Positions 15,202 to 23,026 of a stretch of 31,599 bases of DNA are shown piece by piece. The notes under the pieces were generated by a model that did no database searches, was not told where the DNA came from, and saw only the letters and a list, made by a program, of their open reading frames with translations. The stretch is from CAZMJP01 sp964566895. GTDB lineage: Bacteria; Patescibacteriota; Patescibacteriia; UBA2591; UBA6264. The position numbers and the translations under genes were made by a program. Position 1 is the stretch's first letter. Each line of letters starts with the position of its first letter. The stretch is from positions 1 through 31,599 of the forward strand of contig CAZMJP010000007.1 in assembly GCA_964566895.1 (NCBI GenBank), written 5' to 3'.

Positions 15202-15966
15202 ATGGCAGAGCGTCGGATAAAAATAAAAAAGAAAGCAGATTTTTTTAAGAGTATGCCTTTTAATTTTTGCGACCGCTGGTGCGAGAGGTGCGACTTATAT
15301 GATAAGTGTAGAGCTTTTCAAGATATGTTTGTTAATCGGATTGAGCACATTGCCAAGGGCGAGGACCCGGATAGCCCGGCGGCTATTTTTGCCGATATGA
15401 GAAAGGCTTTTGTCTTGGCAACTGAGGTAATCAAAAGGGATATTCAAAAACAGGGGATAGACCCCCAAAAAGTTAAGGTTACCATAGTCAAAGAAGAGAT
15501 TGATAAAAGATTAAGGCCGGAGATCTTTCCTTTGTGGCGTTTGGGACATAAATTCACATTGGAAACCCAACGCTTATTAACAAACGTTTTTTCTGAGCAA
15601 GACGAGGAACTATTAGAGATTTTTGACCGCCTGAAAAAAGGAATTGAGGAGCTTAATTGGTATCATACATTTTTTGATTCTAAGCTTTACCGAGCTTTAG
15701 TCGACCATCAAGTTTTAGAAAAGGAAAAGGACAAGATATTTAGATCGATGGTAAGACAAGATATGAATGTTTCGGCTAAATTATCTTATCAAGCGTTGAT
15801 AAGTTGTCAGAGGGTTTTGGATCAGATTTTTCAAAATTGTCGCGGATATATGAGTTGGGCAAGGGATTTATCTGTTTTGACTAAATTTATTGCCGAAAAA
15901 ATTGAGGCGCAATTTCCAGGATTAAATAAGACAAAAGTGATTTTTCATGGCGCTGTCACGAAATAG
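15202..15966 (+). CDS. Hypothetical protein with an N-terminal four-Cys motif
   Basis: A 254-residue soluble protein of unknown function. After a basic start, C23-x3-C27-x2-C30-x5-C36 (FCDRWCERCDLYDKC) looks like a zinc or Fe-S site. The rest is mainly helical, with several His, Cys and Trp positions (FPLWRLGHKF, LNWYHTFFDSKLYRALVDHQ, LISCQRVLDQIFQNC). There is no signal peptide or membrane helix. It sits between the permease and greA. AAGGGAA just before ATG 15202 may help initiation. Confidence 0.7.
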   Translation: MAERRIKIKKKADFFKSMPFNFCDRWCERCDLYDKCRAFQDMFVNRIEHIAKGEDPDSPAAIFADMRKAFVLATEVIKRDIQKQGIDPQKVKVTIVKEEIDKRLRPEIFPLWRLGHKFTLETQRLLTNVFSEQDEELLEIFDRLKKGIEELNWYHTFFDSKLYRALVDHQVLEKEKDKIFRSMVRQDMNVSAKLSYQALISCQRVLDQIFQNCRGYMSWARDLSVLTKFIAEKIEAQFPGLNKTKVIFHGAVTK

Positions 15967-16002
15967 TAATTTTTAGGGGGTTAAGCTTTTCCACAGCTGA
16001 TC

Positions 16003-16030
16003 TTGACGTTTATGGGCGATATGTTATAAT
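16003..16030 (+). promoter_or_regulatory. greA promoter
   Basis: TTGACG (16003-16008) and TATAAT (16025-16030) are 16 bp apart with TGT before the -10. The expected start is near 16037, about 85 nt upstream of the greA ATG, so greA has one of the few long leaders in the window. Confidence 0.7.
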
Positions 16031-16051
16031 ATAAGGTAAGTTGATTGAATC

Positions 16052-16087
16052 AAATACGCCCAATATTCCATATTTTGGGTATTTTTT
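16052..16087 (+). terminator. Terminator-like hairpin inside the greA leader (possible attenuator)
   Basis: AAATA (16052-16056) pairs with TATTT (16080-16084), and CCCAA (16059-16063) with TTGGG (16075-16079), with a 2-nt bulge and an AT-rich loop; the T-run at 16082-16087 overlaps the end of the outer stem, then AGTTTTT follows. It lies between the promoter at 16003-16030 and the ATG at 16122. In E. coli the greA leader has a terminator producing short GraL RNAs; similarity of arrangement is the only basis for the comparison. Confidence 0.5.
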
Positions 16088-16121
16088 AGTTTTTAATTTT
16101 AGTTGTATTAAATGTTTTAGT

Positions 16122-16580
16122 ATGTCAGATTTTTTAACGCCGGAGGGACGAGTAAAAATTGAAGAGGATTTATTTGAGCTTAAACAAAAAAGGCCGGAGA
16201 TTGCTAAGCGAATACAAAACGCTAAGGAGATGGGCGATATGAGCGAAAATGCGGAGTATACTATCGCTAAAGATGAGCAGGCCTGGGTAGAATCTGAAAT
16301 AGTTAGGTTAGAAAATTTATTGAAAAGCGCTGAAGTTATAGATCAAAGTCGTGTCAGCAGCAGGGTTAAGATTGGTTCAAAGGTTGAACTTAGTAATCTC
16401 GGGATCAAGACTAAAATAAAATATATAATCGTCGGCAGCGAAGAGGCTGACCCGTCTGAAGGTCGTATTTCTTATCAATCCCCGCTTGGCCGGGCCTTGA
16501 TTAATAAAAAAATTAATGATCAAGTAAGTGTAGAGACGCCTGGTGGCGTAACAAATTTTGTAATTATTAGGATTGAGTGA
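16122..16580 (+). CDS. greA: Transcription elongation factor GreA
   Basis: A 152-residue protein from ATG 16122; an upstream in-frame start at 16041 is rejected because the family begins at FLTPEGRVKIEEDL and because it would cross the leader hairpin. The N-terminal coiled coil carries the acidic tip motif GDMSENAEY (Asp and Glu that stimulate RNA cleavage by backtracked RNA polymerase); the C-terminal FKBP-like domain has ISYQSPLGRALI. It has its own promoter and leader terminator and is followed by a terminator. Confidence 0.95.
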   Translation: MSDFLTPEGRVKIEEDLFELKQKRPEIAKRIQNAKEMGDMSENAEYTIAKDEQAWVESEIVRLENLLKSAEVIDQSRVSSRVKIGSKVELSNLGIKTKIKYIIVGSEEADPSEGRISYQSPLGRALINKKINDQVSVETPGGVTNFVIIRIE

Positions 16581-16607
16581 AGTATAAAAATATGAGGATG
16601 TTAAAAT

Positions 16608-16650
16608 AACCCCAGTTTTTTACAGAGGATGCTGGGTTGTTTATTTTTTC
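16608..16650 (+). terminator. Intrinsic terminator after greA
   Basis: AACCCCAG (16608-16615) pairs with CTGGGTT (16632-16638) with one bulged C, loop of 16 nt, followed by GTTTATTTTTTC. Together with the greA promoter it makes greA a single-gene unit. Confidence 0.75.
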
Positions 16651-16657
16651 AGAAATG

Positions 16658-16687
16658 TTATCATTTAAAGTACTAAAACGTTAGAAT
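16658..16687 (+). promoter_or_regulatory. Candidate lysS promoter with a near-leaderless start
   Basis: TTATCA (16658-16663) and TAGAAT (16682-16687) are 18 bp apart; the -10 ends 8 nt before the lysS ATG at 16696. No ribosome-binding site is present. Confidence 0.45.
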
Positions 16688-16695
16688 AATCCCGT

Positions 16696-18150
16696 ATGAG
16701 CGAAGAAAAGGACAGAATCAAAAAATTAAACGAGATAAAAAAAGAAAAGGTAAATCCCTATCCCTCGTGGTCAAAAAGGACTTTTACTTGTCGGGAGGCG
16801 GCGGAGAAGTTCGACTTGGGGAAAGGGGCGACTTTAGTCGGTCGTTTGGTTTCGATTAGATTGCACGGTCGAGCTTGTTTCGCCCATTTGGAAGATAATA
16901 GCGGTCGTTTTCAGATATTTTTAAATGAAGGGGATTTGGGGCGGGAGAATTACCGTTTTTTTACCAAACAGATTGATGTCGGAGATTTCTTGCAGGTTGA
17001 AGGCGAATTATTCGAAACGAAAATCAAAGAAAAAACTTTGAAAGTTTTATCCTGGGAAATTTTAAGCAAGGCGATTTTTCCTTTGCCGGAAAAATGGCAC
17101 GGCTTGTCCGACGTCGAAACGCGTTTTCGGCAGCGCTATCTCGATATTTTGGCCAACAAGGAAGTAAAAAAAGTTTTTCTCAAAAGAAGCGAGATTATTT
17201 CAGCCATCAGGGAGTTTTTCAATCAGCGGGATTTTGTCGAAGTAGAAACGCCGGTGTTACAGCCTTTGTCCGGCGGCGCTGCGGCTCGGCCGTTTGTTAC
17301 CCATCATCAAGCCCTGGATATTGACTTATATTTAAGGATCGCGCCGGAATTGTATTTGAAGCGGTTGATTGTCGGCGGGTTTGAAAGGGTTTATGAAATC
17401 GCCCGTTGTTTCCGCAACGAAGGCATTGATTGGGCGCATAATCCGGAGTTTACTCAGATCGAGTTTTATCAGGCCTACGCCGATTATCAGGATTTAATGA
17501 AATTGACTGAAGATTTATTCAAGGTTTTGCTTAAAAAAGTAACTGGCGGTTCGATCGTCAAGTATCAAGGAAAAGAAATCGACCTTACCCCTCCTTATCC
17601 GAGAATTGACTATCGGGAAGCGATGCTCAATCACACGGGTATTGATATTGACAAGGAAAAAAATTTGAGTGAGTTAACTAAAAAGGCGGAAAAACTGAAG
17701 ATACCCGTGGAGAGAACATGGGGCAGAGGGAAGATTATTGACGAGATTTATAAAGAGAAAGTTAGACCCAAAATTGTTAATCCGGTCTTTTTAATAAACC
17801 ATCCATTGGAAGTTTCGCCCTTGGCGAAGCGGATTCCGGATAGGCCGAACTATACGGAAAGATTCCAATTATTGGTGGCCGGTTTGGAAATTGGCAACGC
17901 TTTTTCCGAGTTAAACGACCCTTTTGACCAAGAGGAGCGGTTTGAAGAACAGCAAAAGTTATTGGACAAGGGCGACCAGGAAGCCCAGCCTTTTGACCAA
18001 GATTTTATCAACGCCCTTAAGTACGGTATGCCTCCGACGGCCGGGGAGGGCATTGGCCTTGACCGTTTAGTTTGTCTTTTAACCAATACCCGCAATATCA
18101 AAGAGGTAATTTTATTTCCGACAATGAGACCAAGACCGGAAGAACATTAG
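16696..18150 (+). CDS. lysS: Lysyl-tRNA synthetase (class II)
   Basis: A 484-residue class IIb synthetase. The N-terminal OB fold binds the anticodon (about 45-135: VGRLVSIRLHGRACFAHLED); motif 1 is around FFNQRDFVEVETPVL, motif 2 FERVYEIARCFRNEGIDWAHNPEFTQIE, and motif 3 GEGIGLDRLVCLLT. Full length. The last codons and stop overlap the intergenic AGAACATT repeat. No Shine-Dalgarno sequence precedes ATG 16696. Confidence 0.96.
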   Translation: MSEEKDRIKKLNEIKKEKVNPYPSWSKRTFTCREAAEKFDLGKGATLVGRLVSIRLHGRACFAHLEDNSGRFQIFLNEGDLGRENYRFFTKQIDVGDFLQVEGELFETKIKEKTLKVLSWEILSKAIFPLPEKWHGLSDVETRFRQRYLDILANKEVKKVFLKRSEIISAIREFFNQRDFVEVETPVLQPLSGGAAARPFVTHHQALDIDLYLRIAPELYLKRLIVGGFERVYEIARCFRNEGIDWAHNPEFTQIEFYQAYADYQDLMKLTEDLFKVLLKKVTGGSIVKYQGKEIDLTPPYPRIDYREAMLNHTGIDIDKEKNLSELTKKAEKLKIPVERTWGRGKIIDEIYKEKVRPKIVNPVFLINHPLEVSPLAKRIPDRPNYTERFQLLVAGLEIGNAFSELNDPFDQEERFEEQQKLLDKGDQEAQPFDQDFINALKYGMPPTAGEGIGLDRLVCLLTNTRNIKEVILFPTMRPRPEEH

Positions 18151-18169
18151 AACATTTTATAAATGTTTT
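18141..18169. repeat. AGAACATT direct/inverted repeat at the lysS 3' end
   Basis: Two tandem AGAACATT units (18141-18156) are followed by TTATA and the inverse unit AATGTTTT (18162-18169), making an 8-bp stem. The first 19 nt (18141-18159) recur exactly at 27671-27689. The repeat overlaps the last codons and stop of lysS. Confidence 0.6.
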
Positions 18170-18210
18170 GCAAAAATATACTGGAATAAAAAATTAAAAA
18201 GATATAAGCA

Positions 18211-19914
18211 ATGGAAAAAATTTGGGAGGTTTTACCAAAAATACCTGATGATTTTAAAGAAAGATTTCCGGAAATTCATCCAGTAATTTTGCAATTACTT
18301 TATAATCGCGGTTTATGGACGCAGGAACAAATAGATGAGTTTTTGTTACCGGACTATTCTCAGGATATTCATAGTCCGTTTTTATTTCAGGATATGGAAA
18401 AGGCGGTTGACCTCATTTATCAAGCGATTGAACAAAAGCAAAAAGTGGTTATTTGCGGCGATTATGACGCGGACGGAATTACGGCCACGGCGGTTATTTT
18501 TTCCGTTTTAGAAAAACTGGGGGCTGAGAATGTCTCCACTTACATTCCGCGCCGAGATGTGGATGGGTATGGTTTAAACGAGACGTTGATAAAAAATTTG
18601 ATAAAACAAAAAACAGATTTGATTATTACTTGCGATTGTGGCATAAGCAACGTTAAGGAGATTGGTTTGGCAGAGGAAGCGGGGATTAAAGTTATTATTA
18701 CCGACCATCATTGTCAGCCGTCGGAATTGCCGAAAGCCGCGGCGATGATTAACCCCCAGTTGGCTAGAGAAAATTATCCTTTTAAATCTTTAGCCGGTGT
18801 TGGCGTGGCTTTTAAATTGGCTCAAGCGCTCTTGGCTGACGAAAGATGCCAGGTGGAAAACAAAGAGGCAACGGAAAAGTGGCTTTTGGATTTGGTGGCA
18901 ATTGGCACGGTGGCTGATTGTATGCCCCTCTTGGGCGAAAATCGCACTCTGGTTAAATATGGTTTGCTTGTTTTAAATAAGACGGCAAATCAAGGCTTAA
19001 GGTCATTAGTTGTTAAGAGTGGATTGGTTTTAGGAAAAATCGACGCGGCGAATATCACTTACCATTTTGGTCCGCGATTGAACGCCGCGGCGAGAATTAA
19101 ACACGCCGACGAAGCTTTGAAATTGGTTTTGGGCAAAGATAAAGATGAGGCCGATAAATTAGCCGACGATTTAAACGATTTTAACAGAAAAAGGCAGAAT
19201 TTAGTGGAGAGAGTTTTTTCCGAGATTGTTAAAGTCATTGGGCCGGAGCCAAAGGATAAAATTATTATCGTCGCCGGTACTGACTGGCCCAAGGGGGTTA
19301 TCGGTTTAAGCGCTTCGAAGATTGTGGAACAATATTATCGTCCGGTTCTTGTTTTTACGCGGGAGAATGAGGAAATGGCTGCTTCGGGTCGTTCAACCTC
19401 TTCTTTTAATCTTTATCAGGCCTTAAGTCAACTGGAGAATTTTTTTCTTCGTTTCGGAGGTCATGCCGCTGCGCTCGGTTTGACCTTAAAGAGTCCGGAT
19501 GTTTTTGAGGATTTTAAACAAAAACTTTTAGCCATCGGAGAAAAAAAGATAAAAAATGAGGATTTGATTCCCCGAATGACGATTGATACTTTAGTTAATT
19601 TAGAGGAAGTTGATTGGCCCTTATATGAGGAATTGGCGAAATTCGAACCTTTTGGCAAGAGCAATCCGCAACCGAATTTTCTGGTTAAAAATGTTCGTCT
19701 TAACGAGATAGTGCCGGTCGGTCAGAACGGCCAACACTTTCGGTTGATTGTCGGCCCGGGAAGGAAAATGATTTATTTCGGCGCTAACCATAAAGTCAGC
19801 GGCTTAAAACCGGGTGGCGAAATTGACGTTGTTTTCCAGTTGGGCGTCAACCAGTGGAACGGCCAGCAAGAGTTGCAGATGAAAGTCATTGATTTAAAAA
19901 AGAGCGAAAAATAA
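18211..19914 (+). CDS. recJ: Single-stranded-DNA-specific exonuclease RecJ
   Basis: A 567-residue DHH-superfamily 5'-3' exonuclease. Motif I is D84-Y-D86-A-D88 (CGDYDADGITA), motif II D142 (TCDCGIS), motif III D165-H166-H167, then PKGVIGLSASK and FGGHAAALG of the DHHA1 domain and a C-terminal OB fold (about 460-565). It acts in recombination and repair. The length is typical. ATG 18211 has no Shine-Dalgarno sequence; the ParB-like gene follows after 9 nt. Confidence 0.95.
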   Translation: MEKIWEVLPKIPDDFKERFPEIHPVILQLLYNRGLWTQEQIDEFLLPDYSQDIHSPFLFQDMEKAVDLIYQAIEQKQKVVICGDYDADGITATAVIFSVLEKLGAENVSTYIPRRDVDGYGLNETLIKNLIKQKTDLIITCDCGISNVKEIGLAEEAGIKVIITDHHCQPSELPKAAAMINPQLARENYPFKSLAGVGVAFKLAQALLADERCQVENKEATEKWLLDLVAIGTVADCMPLLGENRTLVKYGLLVLNKTANQGLRSLVVKSGLVLGKIDAANITYHFGPRLNAAARIKHADEALKLVLGKDKDEADKLADDLNDFNRKRQNLVERVFSEIVKVIGPEPKDKIIIVAGTDWPKGVIGLSASKIVEQYYRPVLVFTRENEEMAASGRSTSSFNLYQALSQLENFFLRFGGHAAALGLTLKSPDVFEDFKQKLLAIGEKKIKNEDLIPRMTIDTLVNLEEVDWPLYEELAKFEPFGKSNPQPNFLVKNVRLNEIVPVGQNGQHFRLIVGPGRKMIYFGANHKVSGLKPGGEIDVVFQLGVNQWNGQQELQMKVIDLKKSEK

Positions 19915-19923
19915 AATTAAATT

Positions 19924-20694
19924 ATGATTAAATACGTTTTGTCAAAGAATGTCTTACTAATTGCTCAGCAATATTTGAAACACGAGTTTCGCAAGATTTT
20001 TAACGATATTGGAGATTTTAAGATTTGGAGACAGATTGATAAATCCATTGAGGGTTTTATTAAAAGGGAAGACGAGGTCTCCTTTTGGGAATTAGTGGCG
20101 GCTATTTCAGAGGGTTGGAAACTTAAAACTGTCCATCACTATCTGTTCAATAGTAAATATAATTGGAAGCTTAAGAAAATTCCTTTTTCTAAAGTTGTCT
20201 TAACCGGGATGTCGCCAGTTATTGACGAATACACGATTAAAAAATTTAATCGTAATCCTTTGGCTTTTGCTAAATCTTGGAAAATTGATAAAGAGATGCG
20301 TAGAAAAATTTTAAAGACAGGTCTCTCCCCCCACAAGGAGAGAGACCATTTCCCCATTTTGGTTTTTCAAAGTAATGACGGTTTTCGCGTTTTTGACGGC
20401 ATGCGCAGGACTCTTTTAGCCTTAATTAATAATGAAACGGAAATCAAAGCCTGGGTTGGTTATGAAGCCAATCCAAGAGGGAAGCCCTTAGTCAGTGGCA
20501 ATCGTTGTTATTTTTTGTCAAATGTTTATACTTTAGCGAAAAGAAAGGATAAAAATTTAGAGAGATCTATTGTTAGGATGGGCAAAGAAATTATTTTTCA
20601 TTATCGGAATGGTCGGGATGTTTTGATAAAAAGAATCGCTGGCTGGTCTTATAATCCAGAGATTAGAAGGATTTTTAAGAAGATGATAAAATAG
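19924..20694 (+). CDS. Hypothetical protein with a ParB/sulfiredoxin-like segment
   Basis: A 256-residue protein. The central part FPILVFQSNDGFRVFDGMRRTLLALINNETEIKAWVGY, described here by its pieces (FPILVF, VFDGMRR, TEIKAWVGY), resembles the N-terminal fold of ParB-like nucleases, where a DG.RR loop precedes a helix. The flanking regions are helical and basic, with no helix-turn-helix evident. Between recJ and rnhA it may belong to a nucleic-acid unit; the function is unknown. Not a canonical ParB. Confidence 0.6.
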   Translation: MIKYVLSKNVLLIAQQYLKHEFRKIFNDIGDFKIWRQIDKSIEGFIKREDEVSFWELVAAISEGWKLKTVHHYLFNSKYNWKLKKIPFSKVVLTGMSPVIDEYTIKKFNRNPLAFAKSWKIDKEMRRKILKTGLSPHKERDHFPILVFQSNDGFRVFDGMRRTLLALINNETEIKAWVGYEANPRGKPLVSGNRCYFLSNVYTLAKRKDKNLERSIVRMGKEIIFHYRNGRDVLIKRIAGWSYNPEIRRIFKKMIK

Positions 20695-20703
20695 GTGATT
20701 TAT

Positions 20704-21111
20704 ATGGCAAAATTAGTAATTTATACCGACGGCGGGGCGCGAGGCAATCCCGGACCGGCTGGTTGCGGTGCGGTTTTGCTTTTTCCCGACAAGAAGATAA
20801 AAGAATTTTCCCGATTTTTAGGTAAAGCCACCAATAATCAGGCAGAATATGAGGGTGTGGTTTTGGGGTTGGAAAAAGCCAGAGCGTTCAAAGCAACGGA
20901 AATTAATTTTTATTTGGATAGCAAATTGATAGTCGAGCAGTTGAACCGGAGATACAAAATAAAAGACCCGAAATTGGGGTCTTTGTTTATCAAAATTTGG
21001 AACTTATCCCAGTCATTCAAAAAAGTCAATTTTTACTATATTCCTCGGGAAAAGAATAAACCAGCGGATAGATTGGTCAATCGGGTCATTGACGAAAATG
21101 CAAAAAGGTGA
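20704..21111 (+). CDS. rnhA: Ribonuclease HI
   Basis: A 135-residue RNase H-fold enzyme that cuts RNA in RNA-DNA hybrids. The catalytic acidic set is complete: D9 (YTDGGARGNPGPAG), E48 (NNQAEYEG), D72 (LDSKLIVEQ) and D122 (PADRLVN). It lacks the basic handle of the E. coli enzyme and resembles the short type. ATG 20704 is preferred over GTG 20695. RecJ, the ParB-like protein and RNase HI form one rightward run. Confidence 0.92.
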   Translation: MAKLVIYTDGGARGNPGPAGCGAVLLFPDKKIKEFSRFLGKATNNQAEYEGVVLGLEKARAFKATEINFYLDSKLIVEQLNRRYKIKDPKLGSLFIKIWNLSQSFKKVNFYYIPREKNKPADRLVNRVIDENAKR

Positions 21112-21112
21112 A

Positions 21113-21134
21113 ATAAAAAATAGACTCAAGCGGG
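21113..21134 (-). terminator. U-tract after RNase P RNA
   Basis: On the minus strand the 3' arm of P1 is followed by CTATTTTTTATTTC (21122 down to 21109). The P1 helix plus U-tract could end transcription at the 3' end of rnpB. Approximate. Confidence 0.4.
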
Positions 21135-21573
21135 TTATAAGCCGAATTCTGTGTCCCTTAAGGGGGGCGCGACCATTTATCTAGGACCAATCTTGCGATT
21201 GGCCTCAAGCGGCCTACCTTCCTTGATTTAATTCAAGGATTTTTTGGCCTTTCACCCAGGTAAGGATTTAGCCGTTTCACCCCTATATTACTATAGGACT
21301 ATCCCGTCGTTTAACGGGTTGTTTAACCTTTCGGTCAAACGCGTCTCTGTTCGCACCTCTATACCAATACTTCGTATTGGCACGACGGGTATTACCCGCT
21401 ACCAATTTCCCCGCTCCTTCTTAAATACAGACCGCAAATATTTTTTTATTTGGATAGAGTAAAATTTTTTCAACTCCGGCTGATTTCCGTATTTAAGAAG
21501 GGGCGGGGGAGTGTTCGGACTTTCCTCACCCGGTCGTGAAACGGCCGGGCGCGGTCGCTAGCCCGCTTAAGTC
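21123..21573 (-). ncRNA. rnpB: RNase P RNA, with an expanded helix
   Basis: The minus strand contains the P4 core elements GAGGAAAGTCCGAACAC (5' side, complementing 21511-21527) and ACAGAATTCGGCTTAT (3' side, complementing 21137-21152), GTGCGAACAGAGA in between, and a P1 helix GACTTAAGCGGG/CCCGCTTGAGTC joining the ends. At about 451 nt it is longer than the typical 350-400. The excess is largely a 23-bp helix (arms 21409-21431 and 21487-21509) capped by an AT-rich loop of about 55 nt. The U-rich TATTTTTTATTT after P1 may terminate it. Ends are set by P1 and are approximate. Confidence 0.93.
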
Positions 21574-21579
21574 AATTCT

Positions 21580-21607
21580 ATTATATCTGATTTCCCTTGA
21601 TTGTCAA
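21580..21607 (-). promoter_or_regulatory. rnpB promoter (consensus)
   Basis: On the minus strand TTGACA (21602-21607) and TATAAT (21580-21585), both perfect consensus, are 16 bp apart. The predicted start lies at about 21573, exactly the 5' end of the P1 helix. Confidence 0.8.
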
Positions 21608-21625
21608 GTTTTTTTTTGTTAGAAT
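21597..21625 (+). promoter_or_regulatory. Promoter of the sugar phosphotransferase, overlapping the rnpB promoter
   Basis: TTGATT (21597-21602) and TAGAAT (21620-21625) are 17 bp apart, with TGT before the -10; a second TAGAAT follows at 21625-21630. The start would be at about 21632-21637, 0-6 nt before the ATG at 21638. The -35 shares base 21602 with the rnpB -35 on the other strand. Confidence 0.6.
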
Positions 21626-21637
21626 AGAATAAACACT

Positions 21638-23017
21638 ATGAGAAAGACCGACCTGACAATTTCCGCTTTTTTGGTTCCTTTCGACTATCTAGTGCTGATT
21701 TTAGCCGGGATTTTTGTCTATTATTTGCGTTTCGACGCTTTAGTCGCTTTACGACCGGTGATTTATGAGATACCCTTTAGTCGGTATTTTATTTCTTTAT
21801 TAGTCATTTTTCTAGTCTGGTTAGGCATTTTTGCTTCAACCGGTCTTTATAGTTTAGGCGAAAAAAGACACTTTTCCAAAGAGTTTTCTAAAATATTCCT
21901 GGCTTGTTCAGTCGGGACAATGTTGATTATTCTTTTTATATTTTTTAGAAGAGAATATTTTTCTTCACGTTTTATTATTTTAGCCGGCTGGCTGATGACT
22001 ATTATTTTTGTCGGTTTTGATAGAATCTTAGTCCATTATTTCCAATTAGTTTGTTATCGACGGGGTAAAGGATTAGAGCCGATTTTGATTTTTGGCTCTT
22101 CAGAGTTAGCCAAAAAAATTGTCAGATATATTCAAAATGATCCAGGGGTGGGATATAAAATTTTAGGCACGCCTCAGACCGTTGATGAATTAATTAAGGA
22201 CTGGTCATCAAGGGCTTACTCCGTTAGTCAGGTTATTCAGGCTGACACCGGTCTTAATCGCAGTGATACTTTGAGTTTGATAGAGTTTTGCAATGAGCAT
22301 CAAATTATTTTTAAGTATACGGCCGATATTTTTGACGCTTTATCCAGTAATGTTAGAACAGAAACTCTGGGCGGCATACCGGTTATTGCTATTCAAAAGA
22401 CCGCCCTTGACGGGTGGGGACGGATAATCAAACGGGTAGTTGATTTAATTAGCGTTTTTTTGGGTTTATTGGTTCTTTCGCCGGTTTTTATAATTTTAAG
22501 CATAATTATTAAATTAGATTCCAGCGGACCGGTTTTTATCGGTTTGCAAAGAATTGGAGAAAGGGGGAGGAGAATCAAAATTTATAAATTCCGTTCAATG
22601 ATTAGAAATGCCGAGCAAATGAAGGCTGATTTATTAAAATATAACGAAAGAAGAGGGGGACCTCTTTTTAAAATAGAGAAAGACCCGCGGATTACTCGCT
22701 TCGGTCATTTTTTACGCAAATCCAGTTTTGACGAGTTACCTCAACTATTTAATGTTTTAAAAGGGGAAATGAGTTTAGTGGGGCCAAGGCCTCACGAACC
22801 GCAAGAAGTGGCGCAATATCAAAGGCATCATAAACAGCTTTTAACCATTAAACCGGGGATTACTGGTTTGGCTCAAATATCTGGCCGTTCCAAATTATCA
22901 TTTGAAGAAGAGGCGAAATTGGATATTTACTATATTGAAAATTGGTCTTTGGGTTTTGATCTTCAAATTATAATAAAGACCATTCCGGTTATTTTATCGG
23001 GGAAGGGTGTCGCTTAA
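21638..23017 (+). CDS. Polyprenyl-phosphate sugar phosphotransferase (WbaP/WcaJ-type)
   Basis: A 459-residue initiating glycan enzyme. Four N-terminal membrane helices (about 10-130) and a Rossmann-like CoA-binding-type domain (about 145-250: PILIFGSSELAKKIV) precede the bacterial sugar transferase domain (about 263-459) with its own membrane helix, KIYKFRSM, the catalytic Asp-Glu in SFDELPQL, and GEMSLVGPRPHEP. Such enzymes transfer a sugar-1-phosphate from a UDP-sugar to undecaprenyl phosphate. The sugar is not predictable. It starts nearly at its transcription start and is followed by gatB after 9 nt. Confidence 0.93.
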   Translation: MRKTDLTISAFLVPFDYLVLILAGIFVYYLRFDALVALRPVIYEIPFSRYFISLLVIFLVWLGIFASTGLYSLGEKRHFSKEFSKIFLACSVGTMLIILFIFFRREYFSSRFIILAGWLMTIIFVGFDRILVHYFQLVCYRRGKGLEPILIFGSSELAKKIVRYIQNDPGVGYKILGTPQTVDELIKDWSSRAYSVSQVIQADTGLNRSDTLSLIEFCNEHQIIFKYTADIFDALSSNVRTETLGGIPVIAIQKTALDGWGRIIKRVVDLISVFLGLLVLSPVFIILSIIIKLDSSGPVFIGLQRIGERGRRIKIYKFRSMIRNAEQMKADLLKYNERRGGPLFKIEKDPRITRFGHFLRKSSFDELPQLFNVLKGEMSLVGPRPHEPQEVAQYQRHHKQLLTIKPGITGLAQISGRSKLSFEEEAKLDIYYIENWSLGFDLQIIIKTIPVILSGKGVA

Positions 23018-23026
23018 CATTGTCTT

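Noticed and set aside
15987..15995. TTTTCCACA as a DnaA box, and TTATCCACG at 645-653
   Set aside because: Both are isolated one-mismatch matches without a cluster, AT-rich unwinding element or dnaA nearby, so no origin is supported.
16041..16121. Upstream extension of GreA by 27 residues
   Set aside because: The extension lies across the leader hairpin and T-run and has no similarity to GreA, whose family begins at the later Met.
21244..21462. 72-codon open frame inside the RNase P RNA region
   Set aside because: The DNA is explained by rnpB on the minus strand; the frame has no family features.
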